This document shows, one piece after another, positions 17,692-27,096 of a DNA stretch of 64,000 nt. The first letter of the stretch is position 1, and each line of letters begins with the position of its first letter. The notes beneath the pieces were generated by a model that worked only from the letters and a program-made list of their open reading frames with translations, ran no database searches and was not told where the DNA came from. Source of the DNA: Sipunculus nudus. Taxonomy: Eukaryota > Annelida > Sipuncula > Golfingiida > Sipunculidae. The translations under genes and the position numbers were made by a program. The stretch spans positions 1-64,000 of the forward strand of contig JAPPUL010000070.1 in assembly GCA_026874595.1 (NCBI GenBank), in the 5' to 3' direction.

Positions 17692-19548
17692 TGATATAAG
17701 CTTAAGTGAGAAATATCCACTTATAAACTTCTTGAACTTATCTACTATCTTAAAAACATCTTTTAGTATGTCGCGTTCTATCTTGCTCAACTTATAGGGG
17801 TTTATTAAATTATCTAGCTCCATTTGCTTACCCTGCTTCTTAAGCCTTATTCTTGCCCTAAGCGTTGTCAAAAAATCAAGTGCTTGTGTTATCTCTTCTG
17901 AAAGCTCAGCGCTCAATACATTAAGCTCTTTTAATTCTTCTATTCTCAAACGCGTGTTCGTCTCTTCTATACCATGTTTTAAGGCAAGACTCCTTACTCC
18001 GTGCGTTATTGGGAATATCCCTCCTTTCTTTAAATCTAGTTTATCTTTCTTCTCTTCTTTTTTGCTAACGATAAAACCAAAGAAAAACGAAAGCGGAGTC
18101 TCAAATTTTAACGTCGCTTCGCTAAAACGACCAAGCAACACTTTGTCTCCTTTTAGCTTTTTATGGAGCATCTCCTTTAAATCCTCTAGCAAACTACTAT
18201 CTCCACACGCAACTCGCGCGTCGTACAATATCGCCAGGTTTAACATATTCTTTCCCGTCGGGACATTAAGCCACCTGTCTATCTCTTCCTTATCTTCCTT
18301 AAACTCTTTAAGGCTTTTTGACCAATACGGGTTTTTTACCATCACTCCACCTGGACACTCCGGATATCCAAATTCCATAAGCGAGCTTGTAAACTCTTTG
18401 CATATCTTCTCAAAATCCTTACACCTATATCCGTCTTTCAAGATTAATGCATTGTCTTGATCCGTCTTTAATACCTGTTCCTTCCTCCCCTCAGAACCAA
18501 GTAATAGTAAACATGAATTCTCTACAAGCTCCTTGGGCGCTACAAACGAAAATAATTTCCTGTATAATTTTATATTAAGCTCTCCTAAAATGTCTTGTAC
18601 CTTAGCTATGTTTACCCCTGTGGCAAGTAGCGACTTTATTAAATACGTCATATCGTCGTTTATCACTTTAAGTTCTTTTATATCAAGGGCTTTTGTTATC
18701 CTTGTGTCTACTAAATGCGATTTGTGACTAAGGCTTCCAAGCAAATCTATTTGTTCAAGTACGCCTTCTATCTTTCCATTGTCTGTTACTACAAGACGTT
18801 TTACAGAATGTTTTATCATTAAAAGCATTCCGTTAAATAAAAAATCATCTTTATCTATTGTTATTAAATTATTTGTTGCTATCTCTTTTATTGTACTATA
18901 GTAAGGCCTATTCTTTAGTATGACTTTCTCTCTAAGGTCTGTGTCGGTTACAAGTCCATAGGGCTGTCCTTTCTTCTCTTTCAAAAGTACGCTTGAGGAT
19001 TTGTTTTTTGTCATCTCTAAGACTGCATCGTATATTGTAACCCCCTTATCTACTACTACCGCCTTCCTTATTAGACTGTCTTTTACTTTCTTCAGCATAA
19101 ACGATGCCATCTCTTTATTAATGTCTGCTGTTATCGCTTTTCTAACCCGTTGGGAGAAGTCTTCTACAAAATACTTTTTAAATGCTCTGTTCGTTAAAAG
19201 TAGTGATTGGAATGCATCCTGCGGAAAGGCAAAGCATATTGTCTCCTCAAGCACAGTGAAATTGTGTTTACACTCCCCATCCATAATTGCTGCTGCTGGA
19301 AAGAAGTCTCGTTTTATTAAAAAATCGACGCTAACTCCACTCTCATCTACTTGTTCCACCTTGCCCTTAAGTATTATATAAAAGTATTTTGGTTTGTTGC
19401 CTATCGGAAGGATTATTTCATTTTCTTTAAAGTATAGAATGTCTACTTTTGATATGACTTTGTCAAGCTCTAAAGCCTCTAGATGATTAAAGGGCTCTAT
19501 CTCACTTACGAATGATTTATAGCCCACTATTTCAATTGTCTCGTTCAT
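17689..19548 (-). CDS. DUF294 nucleotidyltransferase-like protein with cyclic-nucleotide-binding and CBS domains
   Basis: The 619-residue protein has a cNMP-binding domain (about residues 15-130, GNKPKYFYIILKGKVE), two CBS motifs (about 165-280, with SSSVLLKEKKGQPYGLVTDTDL), then a GlnD-like nucleotidyltransferase DUF294 region (LLLLGSEGRKEQ..TDQDNALI) and a helical substrate-binding domain to the end. Such proteins accompany DUF4212/symporter pairs and acs, and are thought to sense energy or second messengers and control transport, possibly by nucleotidylation; the target is unproven. GGGGAG lies 7 nt before the ATG. A strong hairpin separates it from the symporter gene. Confidence 0.92.
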   Translation of the reverse strand: MNETIEIVGYKSFVSEIEPFNHLEALELDKVISKVDILYFKENEIILPIGNKPKYFYIILKGKVEQVDESGVSVDFLIKRDFFPAAAIMDGECKHNFTVLEETICFAFPQDAFQSLLLTNRAFKKYFVEDFSQRVRKAITADINKEMASFMLKKVKDSLIRKAVVVDKGVTIYDAVLEMTKNKSSSVLLKEKKGQPYGLVTDTDLREKVILKNRPYYSTIKEIATNNLITIDKDDFLFNGMLLMIKHSVKRLVVTDNGKIEGVLEQIDLLGSLSHKSHLVDTRITKALDIKELKVINDDMTYLIKSLLATGVNIAKVQDILGELNIKLYRKLFSFVAPKELVENSCLLLLGSEGRKEQVLKTDQDNALILKDGYRCKDFEKICKEFTSSLMEFGYPECPGGVMVKNPYWSKSLKEFKEDKEEIDRWLNVPTGKNMLNLAILYDARVACGDSSLLEDLKEMLHKKLKGDKVLLGRFSEATLKFETPLSFFFGFIVSKKEEKKDKLDLKKGGIFPITHGVRSLALKHGIEETNTRLRIEELKELNVLSAELSEEITQALDFLTTLRARIRLKKQGKQMELDNLINPYKLSKIERDILKDVFKIVDKFKKFISGYFSLKLIS

Positions 19549-19644
19549 GAATCGCTCCCCAATGCACTCATCTGCGTTTATTTACTTAAAGCAAAAGTTT
19601 TACATTTTAAGCTTAAGTCTTAGTATAAAAACAAGACAGTATAT

Positions 19645-19683
19645 AAGGCGCTATCTATCATGAAAAGCGATAGATAGCACCTT
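19645..19683. terminator. strong intergenic hairpin between symporter and DUF294 genes
   Basis: AAGG-C-GCTATCTATC pairs with GATAGATAGC-A-CCTT around a 9-base loop: 14 base pairs with one internal C/A mismatch. No T-run follows on the minus strand, so it is more likely an mRNA stability or processing element or an attenuator than a simple terminator. It lies in the only long gap (about 170 bp) inside the acetate operon. Confidence 0.6.
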
Positions 19684-19720
19684 GCCATAATTACATTAGT
19701 AATTATAAGTTAAAGATAAG

Positions 19721-21490
19721 TTATTGTTTATTTAGCTCTCGTGGAACTCGTATGTTTTCAACTAAATGCTGTATCTCATCAGGCGGTGCACTTGTCATCT
19801 TGGACACCACTGTTGCTACTAGAAAGTTTAAAAGCATACCTATAGTTCCAATTCCCTCAGGCGATATGCCGAAGAACCAATTCGCTGCGTTATTTGCTCC
19901 TGGATTATAAAACTTAAAGTATATAATATACGCTGCTGTGAATACTATACCCACAATCATCCCAGATACTGCACCTTCTTTGTTCATTCTCTTTGAGAAT
20001 ACTCCCATTATAATCGGTGGAAAGAAGGATGAGGCCGCAAGCCCAAATGCAAACGCTACCACTTGGGCAACAAAGGCAGGCGGATATATTCCAAAAAGCC
20101 CTGCAATCGTAACTGCTATCCCGGCTGCAATACGGGCTGCTCTAAGTTCCCATTTCTCATCAAGATTCCCTTTCATTATAACGTTTTTAAGCAAGTCATG
20201 AGCAAGAGAAGTCGATATCACAAGCAAAAGCCCTGCTGCAGTTGAAAGCGCTGCTGCAAGCCCTCCTGCCGCTACAAGCGCTATAACCCAATTCGGTAAG
20301 CCTCCTATCTCAGGATTTGCCAAAACCATTATGTCTCGATCTATATATATTTCGTTTGGCGATGATGTTGCTTTGTTGGATACAAGCTGTTCACCATGCT
20401 TCCCTGATTGCCCTGTGAAGTTCGGTTTTGCAGGACTTAAGGCTGTACCTTTTCCATATTGAATCTTGCCGTCATTATTTTTGTCCACCCAGGCAATTAA
20501 CTTTGTTAGTTCCCAATTCTTAAACCAGCTTGGGGCACTTTTGTATTCAACATTATGTACTGTATTTATCATGTTTGTACGAGCAAATGCTGCTACTGCA
20601 GGTGCTGTTGTATATAACAATGCGATAAATAGTAAAGCCCATGCCGCTGACTTCCTTGCATCTGCCACCTTAGGTACTGTGAAAAACCGTATAATAACAT
20701 GCGGTAAACCTGCAGTCCCAACCATCAACGCAAAGGTAATCATAAAGACATCTATCATGCTCTTACCGCCTCGCGCCGTATATTCGGCAAGCCCTAAATC
20801 CTTATGTAAAGCATCAAGTTTTGCAAGTAGTGAACCACCACCATCTACTAAATCACTTCCAAACCCTATCTGCGGTATGAAACTCCCGGTCATTAAAAAT
20901 GATAAGAATACTGCAGGTACCAAATAGGCAAATATAAGTACGCAATATTGTGCAACCTGTGTATATGTAATCCCTTTCATCCCGCCAAGTACTGCATAGA
21001 AAAATACTATTGCCATCCCAATCCCAACACCTAGATTTATATCTACCTCTAAAAATCGTGAGAATACAACTCCAACTCCCCGCATCTGTCCTGCTACATA
21101 AGTAAACGAAACAAATATACCGCATACAGCCGCTACCGTTCGCGCTAGGTCTGAGTAATATCTACTCCCTATAAAGTCGGGTACTGTGAATTTCCCAAAC
21201 TTCCTAAGATAGGGCGCAAGTAGCATCGCAAGAAGTACATATCCTCCTGTCCAACCCATTAGGTACATAGCACCATCTCGCCCCATAAATGAAATAAGTC
21301 CTGCCATCGAAATAAATGACGCTGCAGACATCCAATCCGCTGCTGTTGCCGCTCCATTTGCGATAGGATGGACTTGTTTTGCAGCAACATAAAAGTCACC
21401 CGTAGACCGCGCTCGCGACCATATTGCTATACCTATATAGAGGGCAAATGAACCCCCTACAAATATAGCCGTCCATATTTTAATATCCAT
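19721..21490 (-). CDS. sodium:solute symporter, ActP/VC_2705 subfamily (acetate-type)
   Basis: This 589-residue SSS-family transporter has about 13 membrane helices. N-terminal YIGIAIWSRARSTGDFYVAA, TAADWMSAASFISMAG and the GYVLLAMLLAPYLRKFGKF segment are typical of the ActP-like group. A hydrophilic loop at about 320-390 has an EF-hand-like DKNNDGKI. The VC_2705 subfamily works with a DUF4212 small subunit, present directly upstream, and is found beside acs. AAAGGAG is 8 nt before the ATG. Acetate or another short carboxylate is the probable substrate; the sequence alone does not prove it. Confidence 0.93.
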   Translation of the reverse strand: MDIKIWTAIFVGGSFALYIGIAIWSRARSTGDFYVAAKQVHPIANGAATAADWMSAASFISMAGLISFMGRDGAMYLMGWTGGYVLLAMLLAPYLRKFGKFTVPDFIGSRYYSDLARTVAAVCGIFVSFTYVAGQMRGVGVVFSRFLEVDINLGVGIGMAIVFFYAVLGGMKGITYTQVAQYCVLIFAYLVPAVFLSFLMTGSFIPQIGFGSDLVDGGGSLLAKLDALHKDLGLAEYTARGGKSMIDVFMITFALMVGTAGLPHVIIRFFTVPKVADARKSAAWALLFIALLYTTAPAVAAFARTNMINTVHNVEYKSAPSWFKNWELTKLIAWVDKNNDGKIQYGKGTALSPAKPNFTGQSGKHGEQLVSNKATSSPNEIYIDRDIMVLANPEIGGLPNWVIALVAAGGLAAALSTAAGLLLVISTSLAHDLLKNVIMKGNLDEKWELRAARIAAGIAVTIAGLFGIYPPAFVAQVVAFAFGLAASSFFPPIIMGVFSKRMNKEGAVSGMIVGIVFTAAYIIYFKFYNPGANNAANWFFGISPEGIGTIGMLLNFLVATVVSKMTSAPPDEIQHLVENIRVPRELNKQ

Positions 21491-21517
21491 TAGAAATCTC
21501 CTTTAATAAGTTAATAT

Positions 21518-21778
21518 TTAGTCCTCATGGACATCATATTCTCTGTCTAATTTGTTCATTAGGCTCACATAAATAAATATGAGAATTACAAATATTATCT
21601 CAGAACCTTGCTGCGCAAACCAAAAGCCTAATTTGAATCCCCCTATAACGGGTCCCATAGAATCTAGCCAATCAACTAGAAGTATGCCAAATAAATATGA
21701 CACGACAAACCATACTGAAAGAAGCATAATTACATAACTTATATTCTTCCTCCAATACTCATTAAGATCCTTAGACAT
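21518..21778 (-). CDS. DUF4212 small subunit of the sodium:solute symporter
   Basis: About 86 residues with two membrane helices (ISYVIMLLSVWFVVSYLFGIL and FVILIFIYVSLM) and the DUF4212 core GFKLGFWFAQQGSEI. I chose the second ATG (21778), which has GGAGGTG 4-5 nt upstream, over an ATG four codons earlier that overlaps that site. It is the first gene of the operon running to acs, 27 bp ahead of the symporter. The 21779-22033 divergent gap contains an AT-rich stretch and must hold promoters for both directions; I see no defined operator. Confidence 0.92.
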   Translation of the reverse strand: MSKDLNEYWRKNISYVIMLLSVWFVVSYLFGILLVDWLDSMGPVIGGFKLGFWFAQQGSEIIFVILIFIYVSLMNKLDREYDVHED

Positions 21779-22033
21779 AAGCACCTCCATTACTTTTACT
21801 TTTTGTACGTTTTGTTTTTTTAATTGTCTTTAATAATCTACAATCGATAAACTTAGAAAAAAAGAGCGGGTTATACAAACTATTTTTATTTTTTTTAAAG
21901 CTTTTAAAGCACTTAAAAGAATATATTTAAAAATATCTTTTAAAAGGGTGAGTATTTTATAATGCGTAGTAGTCTAATAGGAGAATAATATACTAGCCTT
22001 AAACCTTAAAGGAATAGGAGGTATTATATAAAA

Positions 22034-23465
22034 TTGAAGTTAAAAGAAACATATCCCTATTATTTGGGGAATAAAGCTAAAAGTCCAAATCAAGCAATAG
22101 AAGTAATAGATAAATATACAGGTGAAGTTGCAAGTAGAGTACCCCAATGCACACTTAAGACGTTAAAAGAGGCAATAAGGCTATCGTATAAATGTTTCAA
22201 GGAAGAGAAACGGCTTGCAGGATACGAGAGGCGAGAGGTTCTAGAACATTGTATAATGCGATTTAAGGAGCGATATGATGAACTTGCTTACGCTTTGTGT
22301 GTTGAGACGGGAAAGCCTATAAAAGATGCCAGAGGAGAAGCAAGTCGCTTAATAGACACCTTTAAAATAGCGGCAGAGGGAAGCGGTACGAATTAATGGG
22401 CAGACGGTAAATTTTGATATAAGTGAGCGTAGTAAATCTTACAGTGGTTTTTGGCAACGCTTTCCAATAGGGCCCTGTGCCTTCATAACGCCCTTTAACT
22501 TTCCGCTTAATCTGGTAGCCCACAAAGTGGCTCCTGCGATAGCAATGGGCAATCCATTTGTGCTAAAGCCGTCATTAAACACGCCACTTGGAGCCTTAAT
22601 GATAGGAGAGATATTATCGGAGACTTCTTTACCTGAGGGGTATTTTTCGATATTGCCTTGCAAAGACGAAGATGCCTATCCGATGGTAGAAGACGAGCGG
22701 ATAAAGTTACTAAGTTTCACGGGTTCACAATCGGTGGGTTGGGCTATAAAAAGACGAGCTGGCAAGAAGAAAGTATTGCTTGAATTGGGAGGTAATGCAG
22801 GATGTATAGTATGCGAGGATGGAGATATAAAGGATGCGGTAGGGAGGATAATATTCGGAGCCTTTTACCAATCGGGGCAAAGCTGTATAAGCGTTCAGAG
22901 GATATATGTCCAAGAGGGAGTGTACGCTGAGTTTAAAGAAGAGCTTGTAAGGGAGGCAAGACGGCTTAAGAGCGGGGATCCGAAGTTAGAGGGAACATTT
23001 ATAGGTCCGATGATAAGCGAGGGAGAGGCATTGCGTGTTGAGGGATGGATAAGGGAGGCAGTTGAGGGAGGAGGTAAAGTACTTTGCGGAGGTATAAGGC
23101 AGGGGGCAACAGTAGAGGCAACGGTAGTAGAAAAGACGCCGACCTCGTCAAAGCTATGTATAAAAGAGGTATTTGGTCCGGTAGTAAATTTATTTAGCTA
23201 CAAAAGTTTCTCAGAGGCGCTTAAAATGGTGAATGGTACAGAATATGGTCTTCAAGCAGGAATATTCACAAAAGATATAAACAAAGCGCTTAAAGGTTAT
23301 GAGGAGCTTGAAGTAGGAGGGGTTTTGATAAATGAGATGCCTTCATTCCGAGTGGATAATATGCCATATGGGGGAGTCAAGGAGAGTGGAAATACTCGAG
23401 AGGGTATAAAGTACGCAATGGAGGAGATGAGTGAGCTTAAGTTGTTGGTAATAAGACGGGTGTAA
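22034..23465 (+). CDS. aldehyde dehydrogenase (NAD(P)-dependent), one frameshift
   Basis: It oxidises an aldehyde to the acid. Motifs are ITPFNFPLNLVAHKVAPA, FVLKPS, LLSFTGSQSVG, the general base Glu in LELGGN, the nucleophile Cys in YQSGQSCIS and KEVFGPV. The frame breaks at about 22378 where GGG has one G too many; corrected length is 477 codons, normal for the family. The sequence is closest in look to lactaldehyde/succinate-semialdehyde-type enzymes (SFRVDNMPYGGVKESG). The TTG start has AGGAGG about 12 nt upstream. It is divergent from the acetate operon, so its product acid could feed acs, but that is inference. Confidence 0.9.
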
Positions 23466-23509
23466 TCTATTTATCTATAAACCTTATTAAGTGAGGATAG
23501 GAAAAGCTA

Positions 23510-24317
23510 ATGGGAAAAAAGAGGATGGGAAAAGAAAAAGAAGTAGTTCTTGAGGCAGTAGGTTTAAGAAAGAGTTTTCGCGGCAAAGAGCTATTACGAG
23601 GAATAGATTTAAAGATACTAAAAGGGGAGTCAAAGGTATTGCTTGGACTTGGAGATTCAGGAAAGAGCGTATTACTAAAGATATTCTTACAAATAATGTC
23701 CTACGATGGAGGAGATATAAAAATAAAAGGAAAAAGCCTAAAGCTGCAAAGCAAAAAAGATCTAAAGTCATTTCGCAATGCAAGCGGGATGCTATTCCAA
23801 AACAACGCATTATTTGATTCACTAACGGTAGGACAGAACATAGGTTTTTATTTAAATAATTATACAAAAGCGAGTGAAAAAGAGATAAGCAAACACGTAA
23901 CAGAAGGACTTAGCCGGGTAGGACTTGAAGCAAACGTATCAAAGATGATGCCAGCGGACTTATCGGGTGGGATGCGAAAGCGAGTAGGGATAGCGCGAGC
24001 ACTAATACACCAGCCGGAGTTATTATTTTTGGATGAGCCAACAGCAGGACTAGATCCGATAATAAGCGAGTCAATAAGCCAGTTAATAAAGTCAATAAAG
24101 GCAGAATACGGGATAACAGTACTAACGGTAACAAGTGATATATTATCAGCCCGTCGTATAGGCGAACGTTGCGCCAATGCTTTACGATGGAGTAATATAC
24201 AAGGAAGGCGAGATAAAAGAAGTGCTTGATGGAGGAGATAAGCTTATGGATCAATTTATACATGGTAGTAAAGAGGGTCCAATAGATATAAACAAGGTCT
24301 CAGGAGTAGATGCTTAA
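23510..24317 (+). CDS. ABC transporter ATP-binding protein, MlaF-like, one frameshift near the end
   Basis: Walker A is GLGDSGKS (about residue 46), the signature is DLSGGMRKRVGIARAL and Walker B LLFLDEPTAGLDP, all close to MlaF/MkL proteins that energise phospholipid transport between membranes. As written the frame ends at 24229. One extra C in the CC at about 24174 shifts it; without it the protein continues through LYDGVIYKEGEIKEVLDGG to TAA 24315-24317 (269 codons). No permease or MCE-domain gene is adjacent, so it is an orphan here. Walker A has Asp-Ser where Gly-x-Ser is usual (GxGDSGKS). Confidence 0.85.
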
Positions 24318-24480
24318 GTAAATAGCAAGGGTGCAACAAGGGTGCAGGGGGTGCAACAAGAGGCGTAAGAGTAAAGACAAAAAAATCAAAGAATATTAAA
24401 GAATAAAAGAAAAGGGAATGTGAATAGGAGGAGGAACATTAGGAGAAGGAAGATTAGGAGGAGGGAATGGAAGAGAGCAA

Positions 24481-25285
24481 TTGATAAGGTTAAGTAAAAG
24501 TAGTTTCGAGAGATTATATAGGCGTTATGCAGGGGAGGGGTTTATAAAGAACGATCCGATAAAGTTTATGCATGAGTATAAAGATGCCCGAGACAGGGAG
24601 GCGATAGGGCTAATCGCGTCTTTGTACGCATTCGGAAGACGAGATAAAGCAATAGAGTTTATAAATAAGATAAGTGCAGGACTTTGCTATTCTCCACATG
24701 ATTTTATATATAAAGGTAAAGAGCTTGAGGTATCGGATAAGGCTTTATATTATAGGTTATGGAAGGCAGAAGATGTAAAGGTTTTTACTATACCGAATGC
24801 ATAAGATATTGAGGCGATATGGAAGTCTTAAGACACTGTTTCTGAGTGGATATAGTAAGGGGTCAGGAGGGGGTATAGATGGAGGGATAGAGACATTTAG
24901 CAGATATTATAATGGAATAGATACGGGAGCTGGAAATAAAGCAAAGATGTTATTGCCTATTCCGTCGAAAGGGAGTGTGTGTAAGAGGTTTAATATGTAT
25001 TTGCGCTGGCTAGTCCGTAAAGATAAGGTAGACACCGGGTTATGGCAAGACGAGATAAAAGCAAGCGAGCTATACATACCAGTAGATGTACATGTGGCAC
25101 GTATAAGCCAAGAGCTTGGGATAACGCATCAAAAGGCGGTAAGCAGACGAATGCTTATGGAGATAATGGAAATAATGCGTAGTTTTGATGTAAGTGATCC
25201 TGCAAGGTATGATTTTTCAATGTTTGGCTATGGGATAGAACGAGGACAAGGCAGCGGTAAAATCATAAGCAAAAAAGCAAAGTAA
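24481..25285 (+). CDS. TIGR02757/DUF2400 family protein, one frameshift
   Basis: The first half (24481-24804) has NDPIKFMHEYKDARDREAIGLIAS, and the second (from 24797) has GSVCKRFNMYLRWLVRKDKVDTGLW and a C-terminal YDFSMFGYG, all hallmarks of TIGR02757. One extra T in the T5 at about 24784 explains the break; without it the gene is 268 codons, as expected. The family is related to helix-hairpin-helix DNA glycosylase-like folds, but its function is not known to me. The start is TTG; nearby ATG codons are out of frame. The 163 bp leader is full of AGGAG-like motifs. Confidence 0.82.
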
Positions 25286-25295
25286 TAAGAGGCTT

Positions 25296-25338
25296 TAGAT
25301 TAAAGGAGTATAGATTAAAAGGAGTATAGATTAAAAAG
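25296..25338 (+). repeat. 15-16 bp x 2.7 leader duplication before GH3 gene
   Basis: TAGATTAAAGGAGTA occurs twice (the second copy has one extra A) and a third partial copy follows, ending 11 bp before the ATG at 25349. Each full copy carries AAGGAG, a Shine-Dalgarno-like core. Confidence 0.8.
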
Positions 25339-25348
25339 AAAGGATATT

Positions 25349-27013
25349 ATGAATAAGGGTTTAGAAAAGGGTTTGGAACTAGAGGCAAATAAGCTTTTAA
25401 AGGGGATGAGTTTAAAAGAGAAGATAGGGCAGTTATTCTTCTGTGCAACAAGATGCTATAAAGACAAAAAAGAGCGAGCAGCTGAGTTTAAGCGGATAAC
25501 AGCTCTTATAAATGATTACAAGATAGGAGGTCTAATAATATTCCATGGAGAAGCAAATGAAACAGCAAAGTATCTAAACGAGCTACAGATGTTATCAAAG
25601 GAGCCGTTGCTAGTAGGCAGCGATATGGAGCGAGGCGGGGGACAAATATTAAAAGGGCTAGTAGAGTTTCCGACAAACATGGCAATAGGGGCAACGGGAA
25701 ATTATAGATATGCAAAAGAGCAAGGGCGAGCAACATCAGAGCAAGCCCGTGCGGTAGGGATACATATAGTATATGGGCCGGTATGCGATGTAAATGCGGA
25801 TCGTTCAAATCAGATAATAAACACGCGTTCGTATGGAGATGATGCAGAAGAGGTTAGTAAATACGTGAGGGAGTATATAGGTGGGCTTGAAGGGGGAGGG
25901 AGTTTTGGTGCAGCGAAGCATTTCCCGGGACACGGAGGAGTCATAGAAGATTCACATACAACAATGCCAAGACTTAATAAGAGTAAAGAGGAGTTATACG
26001 AATTAGAGTTAAAACCGTTTAAGGCAGCGATATTGGAGGGCATATCACATGTAATGACAGGCCATATAAGCGTAAAGGAGGGAGGAGGGGGGGCAGCAGG
26101 GGGGGATGATATACCCTGCACGCTATCGAAAGAGCTTGTTAGCGGCTTACTAAAAGGAGAGCTTGGGTATAGGGGTATAGTAGTAAGCGATGCTTTAAAT
26201 ATGGGTGGGGTATTGGCGGGCAGGAGTTTGTCGGGAGTGGTGGTGGATGCGCTTGTTGCGGGAGTAGATATACTTTTGTATCCCGAGTCGATGGAAGGTT
26301 TAATAGGGGCGGTAGAGGCAGGCATAGATGAGGGAGTACTTACCGAGGACGAAATAGATGAGAAAGTAAAGAAGATATTGCGTTTGAAGCTATTGGCGGG
26401 GTTATATAGTAGTCGAGAAGTATGTCTTGAAGGGGTTAAGAATGCCTGTAATAATTTAGAACATAAGGAGCTTGCAAAGCGGATATCAGAGGATTCACTA
26501 ACCTATATAAGGGGTAGAGGACAGATGAGATTAGATATAAGTGGCTACGCTGGTATACGTTGCATAATATATGATGATGATGTAGATGCTTCGGTTGTAG
26601 GAGATATTGGAGGTAGTGGTAAAATATTTGTAGAGGAGTTACGAGCAAGAGGTTTTAATGTAGAGGAGAAGGTATGGGTTTTTGGTACGGATGATATTTT
26701 GTGTAGAATAGGGGATGGAGGTAATTATCTAACAATGTTGTTGTTATATTCGAAGATAAAGGCGTGGAAAGGCAGGAGCGGGTTATCAAATGTGCTTATG
26801 GAAGGAGTAAATGTAGGATTAAGTTCTTGTAAAGAGGGAGGAGGGGCATTAGTAGTCTCGTTTGGCTCACCTTATATATATACTGAACTTGAGAAAGAGA
26901 ATATATTAGGCTATATAGCAGTATATTCAGATAGTTATTATAGCCAAGAGTCCCTAGCCCGTGTATTATGTGAAGGGATGGAGTTTAAGGGGAGCTTACC
27001 GATAAAGTTATAA
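25349..27013 (+). CDS. glycoside hydrolase family 3 (beta-N-acetylglucosaminidase-like)
   Basis: The 554-residue protein has the GH3 barrel: KIGQLFF, PLLVGSDMERGGG, KHFPGHGGVIEDSHTTMP with the His-Asp acid/base loop of NagZ-type enzymes, and the nucleophile Asp in GIVVSDALNMGG (about residue 279). Such enzymes release N-acetylglucosamine from muropeptides during cell-wall recycling. The C-terminal 190 residues are an extra domain, longer than in NagZ alone. There is no signal peptide, so it is probably cytoplasmic. Glycine-rich insert EGGGGAAGGDD at about residue 250 is unusual and looks slippage-derived. Confidence 0.88.
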   Translation: MNKGLEKGLELEANKLLKGMSLKEKIGQLFFCATRCYKDKKERAAEFKRITALINDYKIGGLIIFHGEANETAKYLNELQMLSKEPLLVGSDMERGGGQILKGLVEFPTNMAIGATGNYRYAKEQGRATSEQARAVGIHIVYGPVCDVNADRSNQIINTRSYGDDAEEVSKYVREYIGGLEGGGSFGAAKHFPGHGGVIEDSHTTMPRLNKSKEELYELELKPFKAAILEGISHVMTGHISVKEGGGGAAGGDDIPCTLSKELVSGLLKGELGYRGIVVSDALNMGGVLAGRSLSGVVVDALVAGVDILLYPESMEGLIGAVEAGIDEGVLTEDEIDEKVKKILRLKLLAGLYSSREVCLEGVKNACNNLEHKELAKRISEDSLTYIRGRGQMRLDISGYAGIRCIIYDDDVDASVVGDIGGSGKIFVEELRARGFNVEEKVWVFGTDDILCRIGDGGNYLTMLLLYSKIKAWKGRSGLSNVLMEGVNVGLSSCKEGGGALVVSFGSPYIYTELEKENILGYIAVYSDSYYSQESLARVLCEGMEFKGSLPIKL

Positions 27014-27027
27014 GAATCATAAAAGGG

Positions 27028-27072
27028 ATTAGAGGGTATAAAATTAGAGGGTATAAAATTAGAGGGTATAAA
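27028..27072 (+). repeat. 15 bp x 3 leader duplication before TPR gene
   Basis: ATTAGAGGGTATAAA is repeated three times exactly, ending 24 bp before the ATG at 27097. Each copy has the SD-like GAGGG. Confidence 0.9.
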
Positions 27073-27096
27073 TTAAAAGAAAGCGAGGATTAATTT

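Noticed and set aside
21791-22033. Origin at the divergent, AT-rich gap where composition also switches
   Set aside because: Only one weak DnaA-box-like site (TTATACAAA); an inverted block explains the switch more simply.
3150-24800. Programmed ribosomal frameshifting as the cause of the broken genes
   Set aside because: No slippery heptamers with downstream structures; sites are assorted short homopolymers in unrelated genes, three in some genes.
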